64,000 nucleotides of DNA from Halopelagius inordinatus (GTDB lineage Archaea; Halobacteriota; Halobacteria; Halobacteriales; Haloferacaceae): contig NZ_FOOQ01000001.1 of assembly GCF_900113245.1 (NCBI RefSeq), positions 1,418,770-1,482,769 on the forward strand. The letters are read 5' to 3'. The number at the start of each line of letters is the position of its first letter. The first letter of the stretch is position 1. This document shows positions 8,634 through 17,524 of the stretch, in pieces. The notes below the pieces were generated by a model, which worked only from the letters and a program-made list of their open reading frames with translations, was not told where the DNA came from and searched no databases. The position numbers were made by a program, and so were the translations under genes.

Positions 8634-10354
8634 GATAGGGTGCTGTTTGTTAACACGCGTTCTACTTCATCTTTCGTACTGGCTTCGAGCGCCTCGGCCG
8701 CGAGTTCCCGAGCGTCCGAAAGCGAGACGTTCGTCACCGCCGCTTTGACCTGCGGGACGGTGACCGCACTCATGCTGAGTTCGTCCAACCCGAGGCCGAG
8801 GAGTAACTCCGTCAGGTCCGGGTCGCCCGCCATCTCGCCGCACATCCCGACCCACGCGTCAGTTCCCTCCGCCGCCTCCACCGTCGCGCGGATGGCGCGG
8901 AGGACCGCGGGTTGGCGGTAGTCGCCGAGTTCCGAGACGCGTTCGTTGCCGCGTTCCGCGGCCATCACGTACTGCGCGAGGTCGTTCGTACCGATGCTGA
9001 AGAAGTCCACGCGCTCTACGAGGTCATCGGCCACGAACGCCGCGGCGGGCGTTTCGACCATCACGCCGAACTCGGGGCGGGCGTACTCGACGCCCTCGTC
9101 GTCTAAGTCGTCGGCCACCTCGGCCATCTTCTCGCGGGCCGCCGCCACCTCTTCGACGGTGGCGACGAGTGGGAGCATGACGGCCAGCCCACCGTCGGAC
9201 GAGTCCGACGAGCCTCCGTTCTCGGAGCCGCAGGCGCGCAAGAGTGCCCGGAGTTGCGTCTCGAAGAGGTCCGAGTCCGGACCGAGAGAGCGACGGATGC
9301 CGCGTTCGCCGAGGAACGGGTTCTCCTCGTCCGGCAGGTCGAGGTAGTCGATGGGCTTGTCTCCGCCCACGTCCAGCGTTCGGACGACGACGCGGCCCTC
9401 GGGGAACGCGTCGAGAGCCTCGACGTACGCCTCGTACTGTTCTTCTTCGTCCGGCGGCGACTCCCTGTCGAGGAAGAGAAACTCCGTGCGGTAGAGACCG
9501 ATGCCGTCCGCGCCGCGTTCCGTCGCCGGTCCGAGGTCTTTCCGCGTCCCGACGTTGGCGGCGACTTCTATCTCCGTGCCGTCGGCCGTCGAGACGGGGT
9601 CCTCGCGTATCTCCGCGTCGTCGTCGCCCGCGGCCGCCTCGCGCGTCTCCTCGTCGGGGTCGAAGACGACGACGCCGTCGGTACCGTTCACGACGACGTC
9701 GGTACCGCCCTCGACGTCCCGCAGTTCCTCGCCGACGCCGACGACGGCGGGGAGCGCGAGCGAACGCGCGAAGATGGCCGCGTGCGACGTTCGGCCGCCG
9801 GTTTCGGTGACGAACCCGGCCACCTTCGAGGGGTCGAGTTGCGCCGTGTCGCTTGGCGTCAGTCGCTCCGCGAGGACGACGCTCCCCTCGGGTAGGTCTC
9901 CGAGGTTCACGCGTTCGCCGCCCGAGAGGACGCGGACGAGTCTGTCGCGCACGTCGCGCAGGTCGTCGGCGCGTTCGGCCATCCGGCCCTCCATCCCCTC
10001 GAACTGTTCGATGAACCCCTCGAACGTCTCGGAGACGGCGTGTTCGGCCGGGAGGCCGCCCTCGATTCGCTCTGCCACGCCGTCGGTGATCTGCGGGTCG
10101 TCGAGGAACTGGACGTGCGCGTCGAACACGGCCGCCTCCTCTTGACCGACGCGTTCGGCGGTTCGGTCTCGTTCCGCCTCTAACTCCTCTCTGGCGGTCG
10201 TCCGCGCCGCCTCGAATCGCTCCGTCTCGGCCTCGGTGTCGACCGAATCGGGGTCCGGCGGGTCGTCGAGTTCCGCGTCCGGCGAGTACCAGACGACGGT
10301 TCCGACTCCCGAGAGGGGTGTCACGCCGACGCCGTCGAGTCGTCGTTCGGTCAT
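8630..10354 (-). CDS. ptsI: PTS enzyme I (phosphoenolpyruvate-protein phosphotransferase)
   Basis: A 574-residue enzyme I that moves phosphate from phosphoenolpyruvate to HPr. His191 in GGRTSHAAIFARSL is the active-site residue. The C-terminal PEP-binding barrel shows LYRTEFLFL, VRTLDVGGDKP, GVMVETPAA and SIGTNDLAQYVMA and the catalytic Cys region GMCGEMAGDP. Length matches the family (about 560-580). It lies four bases after ptsH and overlaps ptfB, so it is part of one PTS transcript. Confidence 0.95.
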   Translation of the reverse strand: MTERRLDGVGVTPLSGVGTVVWYSPDAELDDPPDPDSVDTEAETERFEAARTTAREELEAERDRTAERVGQEEAAVFDAHVQFLDDPQITDGVAERIEGGLPAEHAVSETFEGFIEQFEGMEGRMAERADDLRDVRDRLVRVLSGGERVNLGDLPEGSVVLAERLTPSDTAQLDPSKVAGFVTETGGRTSHAAIFARSLALPAVVGVGEELRDVEGGTDVVVNGTDGVVVFDPDEETREAAAGDDDAEIREDPVSTADGTEIEVAANVGTRKDLGPATERGADGIGLYRTEFLFLDRESPPDEEEQYEAYVEALDAFPEGRVVVRTLDVGGDKPIDYLDLPDEENPFLGERGIRRSLGPDSDLFETQLRALLRACGSENGGSSDSSDGGLAVMLPLVATVEEVAAAREKMAEVADDLDDEGVEYARPEFGVMVETPAAAFVADDLVERVDFFSIGTNDLAQYVMAAERGNERVSELGDYRQPAVLRAIRATVEAAEGTDAWVGMCGEMAGDPDLTELLLGLGLDELSMSAVTVPQVKAAVTNVSLSDARELAAEALEASTKDEVERVLTNSTLS

Positions 10355-10358
10355 GGGT

Positions 10359-10628
10359 TCAGAGTTCGTCCTCGGGCGTGGTGAGTATCTCTTCGAGGGC
10401 GTCGAGGACGTCCTCGGCGTCGTCGCCCTCCGCGACGAGTCTCACGTCGTCGCCCGCGGCGACGCCGAGGCCGGTGACGGCGAGCATGCTCGACGCGTTG
10501 ACGAGTTCGCCGTCGGCCGGGCCGACTTCGACCGTCGCGTCGTACTCGTTTGCCGTCTCGACGAAGAGCGACGCTGGACGCGCGTGCAGACCGTCTTCGG
10601 GGACGATGGTGACGACCCGTTCCGGCAT
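10359..10628 (-). CDS. ptsH: Phosphocarrier protein HPr
   Basis: An 89-residue HPr with the phosphorylated His15 in DGLHARPAS. It takes phosphate from enzyme I and passes it to EIIA. A serine pair at residues 46-47 (NASSMLAVTGLG) occupies the place of the regulatory Ser46 of Gram-positive HPr, but no HPr kinase is visible in the window. Its start overlaps the ptfA stop by one base. Much more acidic than bacterial HPr, as expected for a salt-in cytoplasm. Confidence 0.94.
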   Translation of the reverse strand: MPERVVTIVPEDGLHARPASLFVETANEYDATVEVGPADGELVNASSMLAVTGLGVAAGDDVRLVAEGDDAEDVLDALEEILTTPEDEL

Positions 10629-11092
10629 CAGTTGACCGCCTCCCGAACGGTGTTTTGGACGGTGTCTTCGCTGTCGGCTGTAAGCAGTTTCTCGCGGACG
10701 TCCTCGTGCATGAGGGCCCGAGAGAGCGAACTGAGAATCTGGAGATGCTCCTCGCCGCCCTCGGCGGGGACGAGAATCATGAACAGCAGTTTCGCGGGTT
10801 CGTCGTCCATCGCGTCGAAGTCGATGCCCTCGCGAGAACGGGCGAACGCGACGGACGGTGTTTCGACGGCCTCGGTCTTCGCGTGGGGGATGCCGATACC
10901 CATGCCGACGCCGGTGGTCGCTTCTTTCTCTCGTTCGTGCAGGGCTTCGAGAGCAACCTCGCGGTCGGTCACCCGGCCGTTCTCGACGACGAGGTCGAGG
11001 AGGTACTCTATGGCCGCCTCCTTCGAGGCCGGAGGCTCTTCGAGCGAGATGTGCGCTTTCGGGAACAGTCGGTCGATGTCGTCTTCGAGCAT
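10628..11092 (-). CDS. ptfA: Fructose PTS enzyme IIA
   Basis: A 154-residue EIIA of the fructose/mannitol type. His70 in GIGIPHAKT is the phosphorylated residue. The protein accepts phosphate from HPr and gives it to EIIB. The fold markers are complete, from the N-terminal KEAAIEYLLDLV to LLFMILVPAEGGEEHLQIL and the closing helix. It lies between ptfC (48 nt upstream) and ptsH (one-base overlap). Confidence 0.94.
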   Translation of the reverse strand: MLEDDIDRLFPKAHISLEEPPASKEAAIEYLLDLVVENGRVTDREVALEALHEREKEATTGVGMGIGIPHAKTEAVETPSVAFARSREGIDFDAMDDEPAKLLFMILVPAEGGEEHLQILSSLSRALMHEDVREKLLTADSEDTVQNTVREAVN

Positions 11093-11140
11093 GTTCGTTT
11101 GTGTATGGTTATGGGAGTAGTAAGGCAGTTGTGCTCGTTC

Positions 11141-12289
11141 TCAGTCACCGGATGTCGCGGCGTCGGTCTCCGTCTCGGCCGCGACGCGGTCCTCGAAGTC
11201 GGGTTTGATGACCGTCGCGATGACGGCCGTGACGAGAGACCCGATGACGATGGCCGCGAGGAACATGAGCGGGTTGTTCGAGAGGGGAATCACGAAGATG
11301 CCGCCGTGGGGGGCGGGCATCGTGACGTTCATCGACATCGCTATCGCGCCGCCGACTGCGCTCCCGGCGACGATAGAGGGGATGACGCGGAGGGGGTCGG
11401 CCGATGCGTACGGAATCGCACCCTCCGTGATGAACGAGAAGCCGAGGACGATGCCGGACTTCGCGTTCTCGTACATCTCGGCGGCGTACTTGTGCGGCGC
11501 GATGAAGTTCGAGAGCGCGAGTCCGATGGGCGGAATCATCCCCGCTATCATCACGGCGGCCATCGGCTGGTAGATACCCTCGCCGATGAGACCAACCGCA
11601 AAGAGGTACGCCACCTTGTTCACCGGGCCGCCCATGTCGAACGCCATCATCGCGCCGAGTAGCGCGCCGATGACGACGGCCTGTCCTCCCTGCGCCCCTT
11701 CGAGGAAGGCGTTCAAGCCGGCGTTCGCAGTCGCCACCGGGACGCCGACGACGAAGAGCAGTATCGGCGCGAGGATGGCCACCGTCAGCACCGGCACGAT
11801 GAGAACCGGCATCATCGGCTGGACGAAGCCGGGAACGTCCCGGTTCTTTATCCAGAGTGCGACGTATCCGGCGAGGAGACCGGCGACGAGTGCGCCGAGA
11901 TATCCCGCCCCGGCCTCACCGCCTTGGAAACCGATGGCGTCGCCCGCCGCCTGCAGGACGGTTCCCTGCTGGAGTATCCACGAGAGGACGAACCCCGGGG
12001 CCAGACCCGGGCGGTCCGCGATGGCGTACGCGATGTACGCCCCGAGTGCCGGGACCATGAGCGTCAGACCGGCACTTCCGATCTGTGCGAGGAACCAGCC
12101 TATCGTCCCCGTCGAGTCGAAGACGTTCTCGACCCCGGTGCCGGTGACTCCCGCCACGGCGTAGCCGAGGGCGAGGAAGATACCGCCGATGGTCACGAAC
12201 GGAATCATGTACGATACGCCGGTCATCAGGTCCTCTTTCACCGAGGTGACGTGAGACCTGAGCGCGCTCTCCGCTGACTTTTTGCTCAT
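11141..12289 (-). CDS. ptfC: Fructose PTS permease, enzyme IIC
   Basis: A 382-residue integral membrane permease with about nine hydrophobic segments. It carries the EIIC(Fru) signatures MTGVSYMIPFVTIGGIFLAL near the start, FDMGGPVNKVAY, SFITEGAIPYA and APHGGIF. It moves fructose across the cytoplasmic membrane while EIIB phosphorylates it to fructose 1-phosphate. I chose the ATG at 12289 (MSKKSAESALRSH) with GGAG about 10 nt upstream; an in-frame GTG at 12304 would add five residues. The upstream 100 bases hold inverted repeats that may be GlpR sites. Confidence 0.95.
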   Translation of the reverse strand: MSKKSAESALRSHVTSVKEDLMTGVSYMIPFVTIGGIFLALGYAVAGVTGTGVENVFDSTGTIGWFLAQIGSAGLTLMVPALGAYIAYAIADRPGLAPGFVLSWILQQGTVLQAAGDAIGFQGGEAGAGYLGALVAGLLAGYVALWIKNRDVPGFVQPMMPVLIVPVLTVAILAPILLFVVGVPVATANAGLNAFLEGAQGGQAVVIGALLGAMMAFDMGGPVNKVAYLFAVGLIGEGIYQPMAAVMIAGMIPPIGLALSNFIAPHKYAAEMYENAKSGIVLGFSFITEGAIPYASADPLRVIPSIVAGSAVGGAIAMSMNVTMPAPHGGIFVIPLSNNPLMFLAAIVIGSLVTAVIATVIKPDFEDRVAAETETDAATSGD

Positions 12290-12333
12290 TGTTGGCTCCT
12301 TCACGATAGTTACTAAATGAATTCAAAAACCCT

Positions 12334-12372
12334 TTCGGATACGAACGTTTATGATCGCTTTCCATCGAAAGC
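12334..12372. promoter_or_regulatory. Inverted repeats upstream of ptfC (candidate GlpR operator)
   Basis: Two perfect palindromes lie between pfkB and ptfC: TTCG-GATA-CGAA at 12334-12345 and GCTTTC-CATC-GAAAGC at 12357-12372. The first has the TTCG-N4-CGAA core of bacterial DeoR-family GlpR operators. They lie just upstream of an A/T-rich TATA-like stretch on the minus strand (about 12310-12330). Confidence 0.5.
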
Positions 12373-12393
12373 TCGCACAAACGAACACGCCTC

Positions 12394-13311
12394 TCACGGC
12401 GAGGAGACGTCCACGGCGTCTCGGGCGTCGAACACGCCGTCGAAATCGGGCACGCGAGTGCCGGAGACGGCGACGACGCGCGCGGCGACGGCGACCCCCG
12501 TCCGGAGCGCGACGGTTTCGGATTCGCCGCGGGCCAGTCCCGCGAGAAAGCCCGAGAGGAGAGCGTCGCCCGCGCCGACCGTATCGACCACGTCGGCGTC
12601 CGCGGCGGGCGCGTGCGTCGTCTCCGACTCCGAAACCAAGAGCGCGCCGTCGGGTCCGAGCGACGCGACGACGTAACGGAACCCGCACGTTCGGAGTTCG
12701 TCGGCCGCGGCGGCGCACTCGGAGACGGTATCGACGGGCAGTCCGGTGGCCTCGTGGAGTTCCTCGCGGTTCGGTTTACAGACGAGATACTCCGCGTCGA
12801 GGTCGGTGAGAAACGACCCGCTCATATCGACTGCGGTGTCCCACTCGCCCGCGCGGGCGATTCTGTCCACGGCGTCGGTCGTGACGCCGACGGGGAGACT
12901 CCCGGCGACGACGACGGTGTCGGGGTCGTTCGCCGCGACCCGTTCGACGAGATTCGAGACGGCGTCGTCGCCGACGGTCGGGCCGTCGTGGTTTATCTTG
13001 TACTCGGCGTCCGGGCTCAGGACGGTCGTGTTCAGTCGCGTCCGGTCGGGAATCTCGACGAACTCACCCGGGACGCCGTCGTCGTCCAGTTGCGTCCGAA
13101 TCATCCGTCCGAACGGACCGCCGAGAAAGCCCGTCGCCGGTGCCGACACGTCGAGTGCCGTGAGGTACTTCGAGACGTTGATTCCCTTCCCTCCCGCGTC
13201 GAACTGGGCGTCGTCCGTCCGCGCGACTGCCCCCGACGTCAGCGGTTCGTCGATGCGGAGGGTGTGGTCCACGGCCGGGTTCATCGTGACGGTTAGCACG
13301 TCGTCGGTCAC
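12394..13311 (-). CDS. pfkB: 1-phosphofructokinase (PfkB family)
   Basis: A 305-residue ribokinase-family kinase that converts fructose 1-phosphate made by the PTS to fructose 1,6-bisphosphate. The N-terminal MNPAVDHTLRI and DAGGKGINVSK, and the C-terminal DTVGAGDALLSGF with the catalytic Asp, are typical of fructose-1-phosphate kinases. It overlaps the glpR stop by four bases and so is expressed with its regulator. The substrate assignment rests on sequence type plus position in a complete fructose PTS cluster. Confidence 0.94.
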   Translation of the reverse strand: MTDDVLTVTMNPAVDHTLRIDEPLTSGAVARTDDAQFDAGGKGINVSKYLTALDVSAPATGFLGGPFGRMIRTQLDDDGVPGEFVEIPDRTRLNTTVLSPDAEYKINHDGPTVGDDAVSNLVERVAANDPDTVVVAGSLPVGVTTDAVDRIARAGEWDTAVDMSGSFLTDLDAEYLVCKPNREELHEATGLPVDTVSECAAAADELRTCGFRYVVASLGPDGALLVSESETTHAPAADADVVDTVGAGDALLSGFLAGLARGESETVALRTGVAVAARVVAVSGTRVPDFDGVFDARDAVDVSSP

Positions 13312-14075
13312 TCCGGGGCCACCTCTCGAACCGTCATCCCCTCGTTTTCGAACGCCTCGCGCTCTCGGGCCGGGAGGTCACCGTCGGTGATGAACAGGTC
13401 GACGTCGGCGACGTCCGCGAACTGCACGAAGCTTCGCTTGCCGACTTTGGTCGCCCCCGCGACGAGGACGACGCGCGACGCCTTCTCGACCATCAGTTGC
13501 TTCATCCGCGCCTCGTCCTCGTTCGGCGTCGTCAACCCGGCGTCGACGTCGACGGCGTTCGTCCCGAGAAACAGCAGATCGAAGTTCGTCCGCTCCATGA
13601 ACGACTCCGCCGTCGGCCCGACGAGAGCGCGCGTCCGGCGTCTGAGCGTCCCGCCGGTCAGTTTCACGTCGTTGTCCTCCTTGCCGAGTTCGACGGCCAG
13701 GCGCGGCGAGTTCGTCACCGCGAGGATAGAGCCGTCTTTCGGCGCCTTCTGGGCCACCTGCATCGTCGTCGTCCCGGCGTCGAAGAAGACGACCTGCCCG
13801 TCGGAAATCTCCGTTATCGCCTCGTCCGCGATGGCCCGCTTACCGTCGAGGTTCTGCACCTCCTTTTGTCCGTAGGTCTGTTCGCGTCCGACGGTGGTGA
13901 CGGGAACTGCGCCTCCGTGGGACCGTTCGATGAGGCCGCGGTCCTCTAACTCCCGAAGGTCGCGCCGGATGGTCGCCTTCGAGTAGTCGAGTTCCTCCGA
14001 GAGACCTTCGACGGAGCAGCCGTCGTCCGCCGAAACGAGTTCCACGATTCGCCGTTTTCTCTCTGCGGGTAACAT
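13308..14075 (-). CDS. glpR: DeoR/GlpR-family transcriptional regulator of sugar metabolism
   Basis: A 255-residue repressor. Residues 1-57 are a DeoR winged-helix DNA-binding domain (MLPAERKRRIVELV, then SKATIRRDLRELEDRGLIERSHGGAV). Residues 75-235 are the DeoR sensor fold, with DAGTTTMQVA and LTGGTLRRRTRALVGP for phosphosugar binding. In H. volcanii the protein at this position represses fructose genes. Its promoter contains seven TTCG elements in 50 bp, which suggests autoregulation. The pfkB start overlaps its stop. Confidence 0.93.
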   Translation of the reverse strand: MLPAERKRRIVELVSADDGCSVEGLSEELDYSKATIRRDLRELEDRGLIERSHGGAVPVTTVGREQTYGQKEVQNLDGKRAIADEAITEISDGQVVFFDAGTTTMQVAQKAPKDGSILAVTNSPRLAVELGKEDNDVKLTGGTLRRRTRALVGPTAESFMERTNFDLLFLGTNAVDVDAGLTTPNEDEARMKQLMVEKASRVVLVAGATKVGKRSFVQFADVADVDLFITDGDLPAREREAFENEGMTVREVAPE

Positions 14076-14104
14076 TGGCGTCGGTCGTGTCCACGGTTAC
14101 CGCT

Positions 14105-14156
14105 GTTCGTTGTTAATTGTTCGTGTTCGAGATTCGTTCGTCTCTGTTCGGTTCGT
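14105..14156 (-). promoter_or_regulatory. glpR promoter with TTCG repeat array
   Basis: TTCG occurs at 14106, 14120, 14126, 14133, 14137, 14147 and 14152 on the plus strand. The TATA-like GTTAATTG (14112-14119) lies between the first two copies, about 40 nt upstream of the glpR ATG. TTCG half-sites are also the core of bacterial GlpR operators, so this is a candidate autoregulatory site. Confidence 0.5.
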
Positions 14157-14287
14157 GCAGAAACCGAGTACGAACTGTCACGTCGCGTCGCCGATGGACG
14201 GTCTCGGGTGCCGCAGTCGGGGACTGACGAGGCGAACGACCGCCCGGAAAACGAACGGAACCGACAGCGAAAGAAAGTATCGCGCCG

Positions 14288-15268
14288 TCAGTCGAGGCGT
14301 TCGAGGACGGCGTGCGTCACGTCCTCGGTGGAGGCGTCGCCGCCGAGGTCGGGCGTCCGCGGTCCGTCCGCTAAGACGCTCTCGACGGCGTCTCGCACCG
14401 CCCTCCCCTCGTCGTCGTAGCCGAGATACTCGAGCAGCATCGCGGCGGAGACGATGGTCGCAGAGGGGTTCGCGACGCCCTCGCCCGCGATGTCGGGCGC
14501 GGTGCCGTGGACGGGTTCGAAGAGGGCGCGGTCCGGGCCGATGTTCGCCGACGGGAGCAAGCCGAGTCCGCCGACCAGACCCGCCGCGAGGTCGGAGAGA
14601 ACGTCGCCCGCGAGGTTCGGGCAGACGACGACGTCGAACTGCGTCGGGTCGAGACAGACGCGCGTCGCGAACGCGTCCATCAGGACTTCGTCCGTCTCAA
14701 CGCCGCGGTCATCGGCGACGGAGACGACGGCGTCGCGGAACCGACCGTCCGTCTCGCGCATCACGTTCGCCTTGTGCGCGACCGAGAAGCCGTCGTACGC
14801 GCGGTCCTCGACGTAGTCGCAGGCGAACTCCGCGAGTCGCTCCGAGGCGGAGGTGGTCACGACGCGCGTCAGCGTCGAGAGGTCCTCCGAGAGTCTGTCC
14901 TCGTGGCCCGCGTAGACGCCCTCGGTGTTCTCCCGCAGGAAGACGAGGTCAGTCTCCGGTCGGAGAGCGTCCACCCCGGGGTACGCCTTCGCCGGGCGGA
15001 CGTTGACAAAGGAGTCCACCGCGGTGCGGAGAGGGAGGATGACGTCGGCGGCCGTCTCGCCCGCCGCGCCGAAAAGCGTCGCGTCCGCGGAGGCGGCCAA
15101 CTCGTACGTCTCCGCCGGGAGTGCCTCGCCCGTCTCCGCTTCGACGGCGTCTCCGGCGTCGGCTTCGACGAACTCGAAGTCGCCGACGGCTTCGAGGACG
15201 GACACCGCCGCGGGAACGACCTCTCTCCCGATGCCGTCGCCGGGGATGACGACTATCTCCTCAGTCAT
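14288..15268 (-). CDS. leuB: 3-isopropylmalate dehydrogenase
   Basis: A 326-residue isocitrate/isopropylmalate dehydrogenase family enzyme that oxidises 3-isopropylmalate to the 2-keto acid in leucine synthesis. Visible motifs are [22 protein letters not shown] (substrate loop), HKANVM and the metal/substrate Asp region [22 protein letters not shown], plus the adenine-site [15 protein letters not shown]. The family overlaps with homoisocitrate and isocitrate dehydrogenases; its place directly after leuC and leuD fixes the role. Its start overlaps the leuD stop by 8 bases. Confidence 0.93.
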   Translation of the reverse strand: MTEEIVVIPGDGIGREVVPAAVSVLEAVGDFEFVEADAGDAVEAETGEALPAETYELAASADATLFGAAGETAADVILPLRTAVDSFVNVRPAKAYPGVDALRPETDLVFLRENTEGVYAGHEDRLSEDLSTLTRVVTTSASERLAEFACDYVEDRAYDGFSVAHKANVMRETDGRFRDAVVSVADDRGVETDEVLMDAFATRVCLDPTQFDVVVCPNLAGDVLSDLAAGLVGGLGLLPSANIGPDRALFEPVHGTAPDIAGEGVANPSATIVSAAMLLEYLGYDDEGRAVRDAVESVLADGPRTPDLGGDASTEDVTHAVLERLD

Positions 15269-15869
15269 CGACGTAGGGCAGGGAAGCGGCCTTTTTTGCG
15301 ACGGCGTCGGCGTTGGACTTCATCAGCGCCGTCGTGTCCCAGACACCCTCGGTGAGGGCCTTCCGTTGTGCGTCGTCCACCGTCGCCTCGACTGTCGTGT
15401 CGCCGTAGGTGACGGTTTCGTTCTCTACGTCCACGTCTATCTCCTCGTCGGGGTGGTCGTCGACCCACGCTTGGAGTTCGGTGATGGTCTCGTGGTCTGC
15501 GGTGACCGTCGGGATGCCGAGTGCGAGGCAGTTGCCCGCGAAGATTTCGGCGAACGACTCGCCGACGATGGCGTCGATACCCCACCGCATCAGCGCCTGC
15601 GGGGCGTGTTCGCGCGAGGACCCGCAACCGAAGTTGGCGTTTACTACCATCACGGAGGCGTCTTGGAACTGCGGTTCGTTGAACGGGTGGTCTTTCTCGT
15701 TGTCGTCGTCGTCGAACCGCAGGTCGAAGAAGGCGAACTCGCCGAGGCCGTCGAACGTGACAACCTTCATGAACCGCGCCGGAATCACCTGGTCGGTGTC
15801 GATGTCGTTCCCGCGGATGGGGACGCCCGTCCCCGAGACGGAGTCTATCTCCGGAATCTCTTCTGTCAC
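15261..15869 (-). CDS. leuD: 3-isopropylmalate dehydratase small subunit
   Basis: A 202-residue aconitase swivel domain that forms isopropylmalate isomerase with LeuC. The [16 protein letters not shown] opening and the active-site loop [15 protein letters not shown] are present. A small acidic insertion ([12 protein letters not shown]) extends one loop. It is four-base coupled to leuC upstream and 8-base overlapped with leuB downstream. Confidence 0.95.
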   Translation of the reverse strand: MTEEIPEIDSVSGTGVPIRGNDIDTDQVIPARFMKVVTFDGLGEFAFFDLRFDDDDNEKDHPFNEPQFQDASVMVVNANFGCGSSREHAPQALMRWGIDAIVGESFAEIFAGNCLALGIPTVTADHETITELQAWVDDHPDEEIDVDVENETVTYGDTTVEATVDDAQRKALTEGVWDTTALMKSNADAVAKKAASLPYVDD

Positions 15870-17287
15870 GCGAAGGTCACCTCCTTCAGGTCGCGCACGT
15901 CAGTCACTTTCCCTTCGATGGCCGCGGCGGCCACCATACGGGGGTTCATCAGGACGGTGCGGCCGTCTTTCGACCCCTGCCGACCGATGAAGTTCCGGTT
16001 CGAAGAGGACGCACACGCCTCGTCGCCCTCCAGTTGGTCCTCGTTCATGCCGAGACACATCGAACAGCCCGCACCGCGCCACTCGAATCCGGCGGCCTCG
16101 AATATCTCGTCTAACCCCTCCGCCTCCGCGGCGGCCTTGACGCGTTGACTGCCGGGGACGACCATCGCGCGGACGTCCTCGTGGACCTCCCGCCCCTCGA
16201 CGACGCGCGCCGCGCGGCGCAGGTCCGGGAGGCGAGCGTTCGTGCACGACCCGAGGAAGGCCACGTCTATCTCGTAGCCCTGCATCGTGTCGCCGGGTTC
16301 GACGCGCATGTGTTCTTGGGCGCGCCGCGCCGTGTCCTGTTTGTCCTCGGGGAGGTCCTCGGGGGCCGGAATCGGCTGCGTGATTCCGACGCCCTGTCCG
16401 GGCGTGGTCCCCCACGTGACGACGGGTTCCAGTTCGGAGCCGTCGATGGTGACGACGTCGTCGTAGACGGCGTCCTCCTCGGACCGGATGGACTCCCAGT
16501 AAGGCTTCAGTTCGTCGAACTTCTCGGGGTTCTCTCGGAAGTAGTCGGTCTCTTTCAGCCACGCGTAGGTTGTCTCGTCGGGGTTCACGTACCCCGCGCG
16601 AGCGCCGCCTTCGATGGACATGTTACAGATGCTCATCCGGCCCTCCATGTCGAGGCTCTCGATGGCTTCACCGGCGTACTCGTAGACGTAGCCGACGCCG
16701 CCCTCGGTGCCGAGGCGGCGGATGACTTCGAGGATGACGTCCTTCGCCTCGACGCCGTCGCCGAGTTCGCCCGTGACCTCTATCTTGCGGACGCCTTTCT
16801 TCTCCATCGCGACCGTCTGAGTCGCGAGCACGTCGCGAATCTGGCTCGTCCCGATACCGAACGCGAGTGCGCCGAACGCGCCGTGCGTCGAAGTGTGGGA
16901 GTCGCCGCAGACGATGGTCTTGCCGGGTTGGGTGATGCCCTGTTCGGGTCCGATGACGTGGACGATGCCCTGTTGGCCCGACGTGGGGTCCGAAAAGTCG
17001 ATGCCCGACCCGCGGACGTTCTGTTCGAGTTCCGCCATCATCTCTTCGGCGGCGTCGTCGTGGAACGGCCGCGACTGGTCGGCCGTCGGGACGATGTGGT
17101 CCACCGTCGCGTGGGTGAGTTCGGGGTACGCGACGTCGAGTCCGCGTTCTTGCAGCATACCGAACGCTTGCGGACTCGTCACCTCGTGGATGAGGTGGAG
17201 GCCGACGAACAGTTGCGTCTGACCGGTCGGCAGTTCCGAGACGGTGTGTTCCTCCCACACCTTGTCGTAGAGCGTCCCTTCACTCAT
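15866..17287 (-). CDS. leuC: 3-isopropylmalate dehydratase large subunit
   Basis: A 473-residue aconitase-family [4Fe-4S] enzyme that isomerises 2- to 3-isopropylmalate with LeuD. Cluster and active-site motifs are [29 protein letters not shown] and [13 protein letters not shown] with the Cys ligands, and [11 protein letters not shown]. Length fits bacterial-type LeuC rather than the shorter archaeal HACN type. Its first codons overlap the end of the small ORF upstream by 8 bases. Confidence 0.95.
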   Translation of the reverse strand: MSEGTLYDKVWEEHTVSELPTGQTQLFVGLHLIHEVTSPQAFGMLQERGLDVAYPELTHATVDHIVPTADQSRPFHDDAAEEMMAELEQNVRGSGIDFSDPTSGQQGIVHVIGPEQGITQPGKTIVCGDSHTSTHGAFGALAFGIGTSQIRDVLATQTVAMEKKGVRKIEVTGELGDGVEAKDVILEVIRRLGTEGGVGYVYEYAGEAIESLDMEGRMSICNMSIEGGARAGYVNPDETTYAWLKETDYFRENPEKFDELKPYWESIRSEEDAVYDDVVTIDGSELEPVVTWGTTPGQGVGITQPIPAPEDLPEDKQDTARRAQEHMRVEPGDTMQGYEIDVAFLGSCTNARLPDLRRAARVVEGREVHEDVRAMVVPGSQRVKAAAEAEGLDEIFEAAGFEWRGAGCSMCLGMNEDQLEGDEACASSSNRNFIGRQGSKDGRTVLMNPRMVAAAAIEGKVTDVRDLKEVTFA

Positions 17288-17510
17288 CTACATCACCGCG
17301 CGTCCATACCTCGTTTGCGCCCTCGCCCTCGCGGGGGGTGTGGTCCACGTCGGACATCTCGCCCGCCGCGTCGTCTCCGTCGTCTCGGTTCTCTCGGTTC
17401 TCGCCACCGTCGGCGACGGCCGGTCCGCGCCGGTAGACGTCGTAGCCGAACGTGTCACCCGTCTCCGGGTGCGTGTGGCTTATCTCTTTCATCGGGTTTC
17501 GGTCTGTCAT
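17280..17510 (-). CDS. Small hypothetical protein between ilvC and leuC
   Basis: A 76-residue acidic protein ([20 protein letters not shown]...). The first 30 residues ([19 protein letters not shown]) look conserved and structured; the rest is an Asp/Glu/Gly/Asn-rich tail that is probably disordered. It lies 14 nt after ilvC and overlaps leuC by 8 bases, so it is an integral part of the operon. A small gene holds the same place in Haloferax. The function is unknown. Confidence 0.75.
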   Translation of the reverse strand: MTDRNPMKEISHTHPETGDTFGYDVYRRGPAVADGGENRENRDDGDDAAGEMSDVDHTPREGEGANEVWTRGDVDE

Positions 17511-17524
17511 CGGTGAGTCCTCGT

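Noticed and set aside
9244..9810. Long plus-strand frames opposite ptsI
   Set aside because: Antisense shadow of a highly conserved gene; Arg/Pro-rich composition with no promoter.
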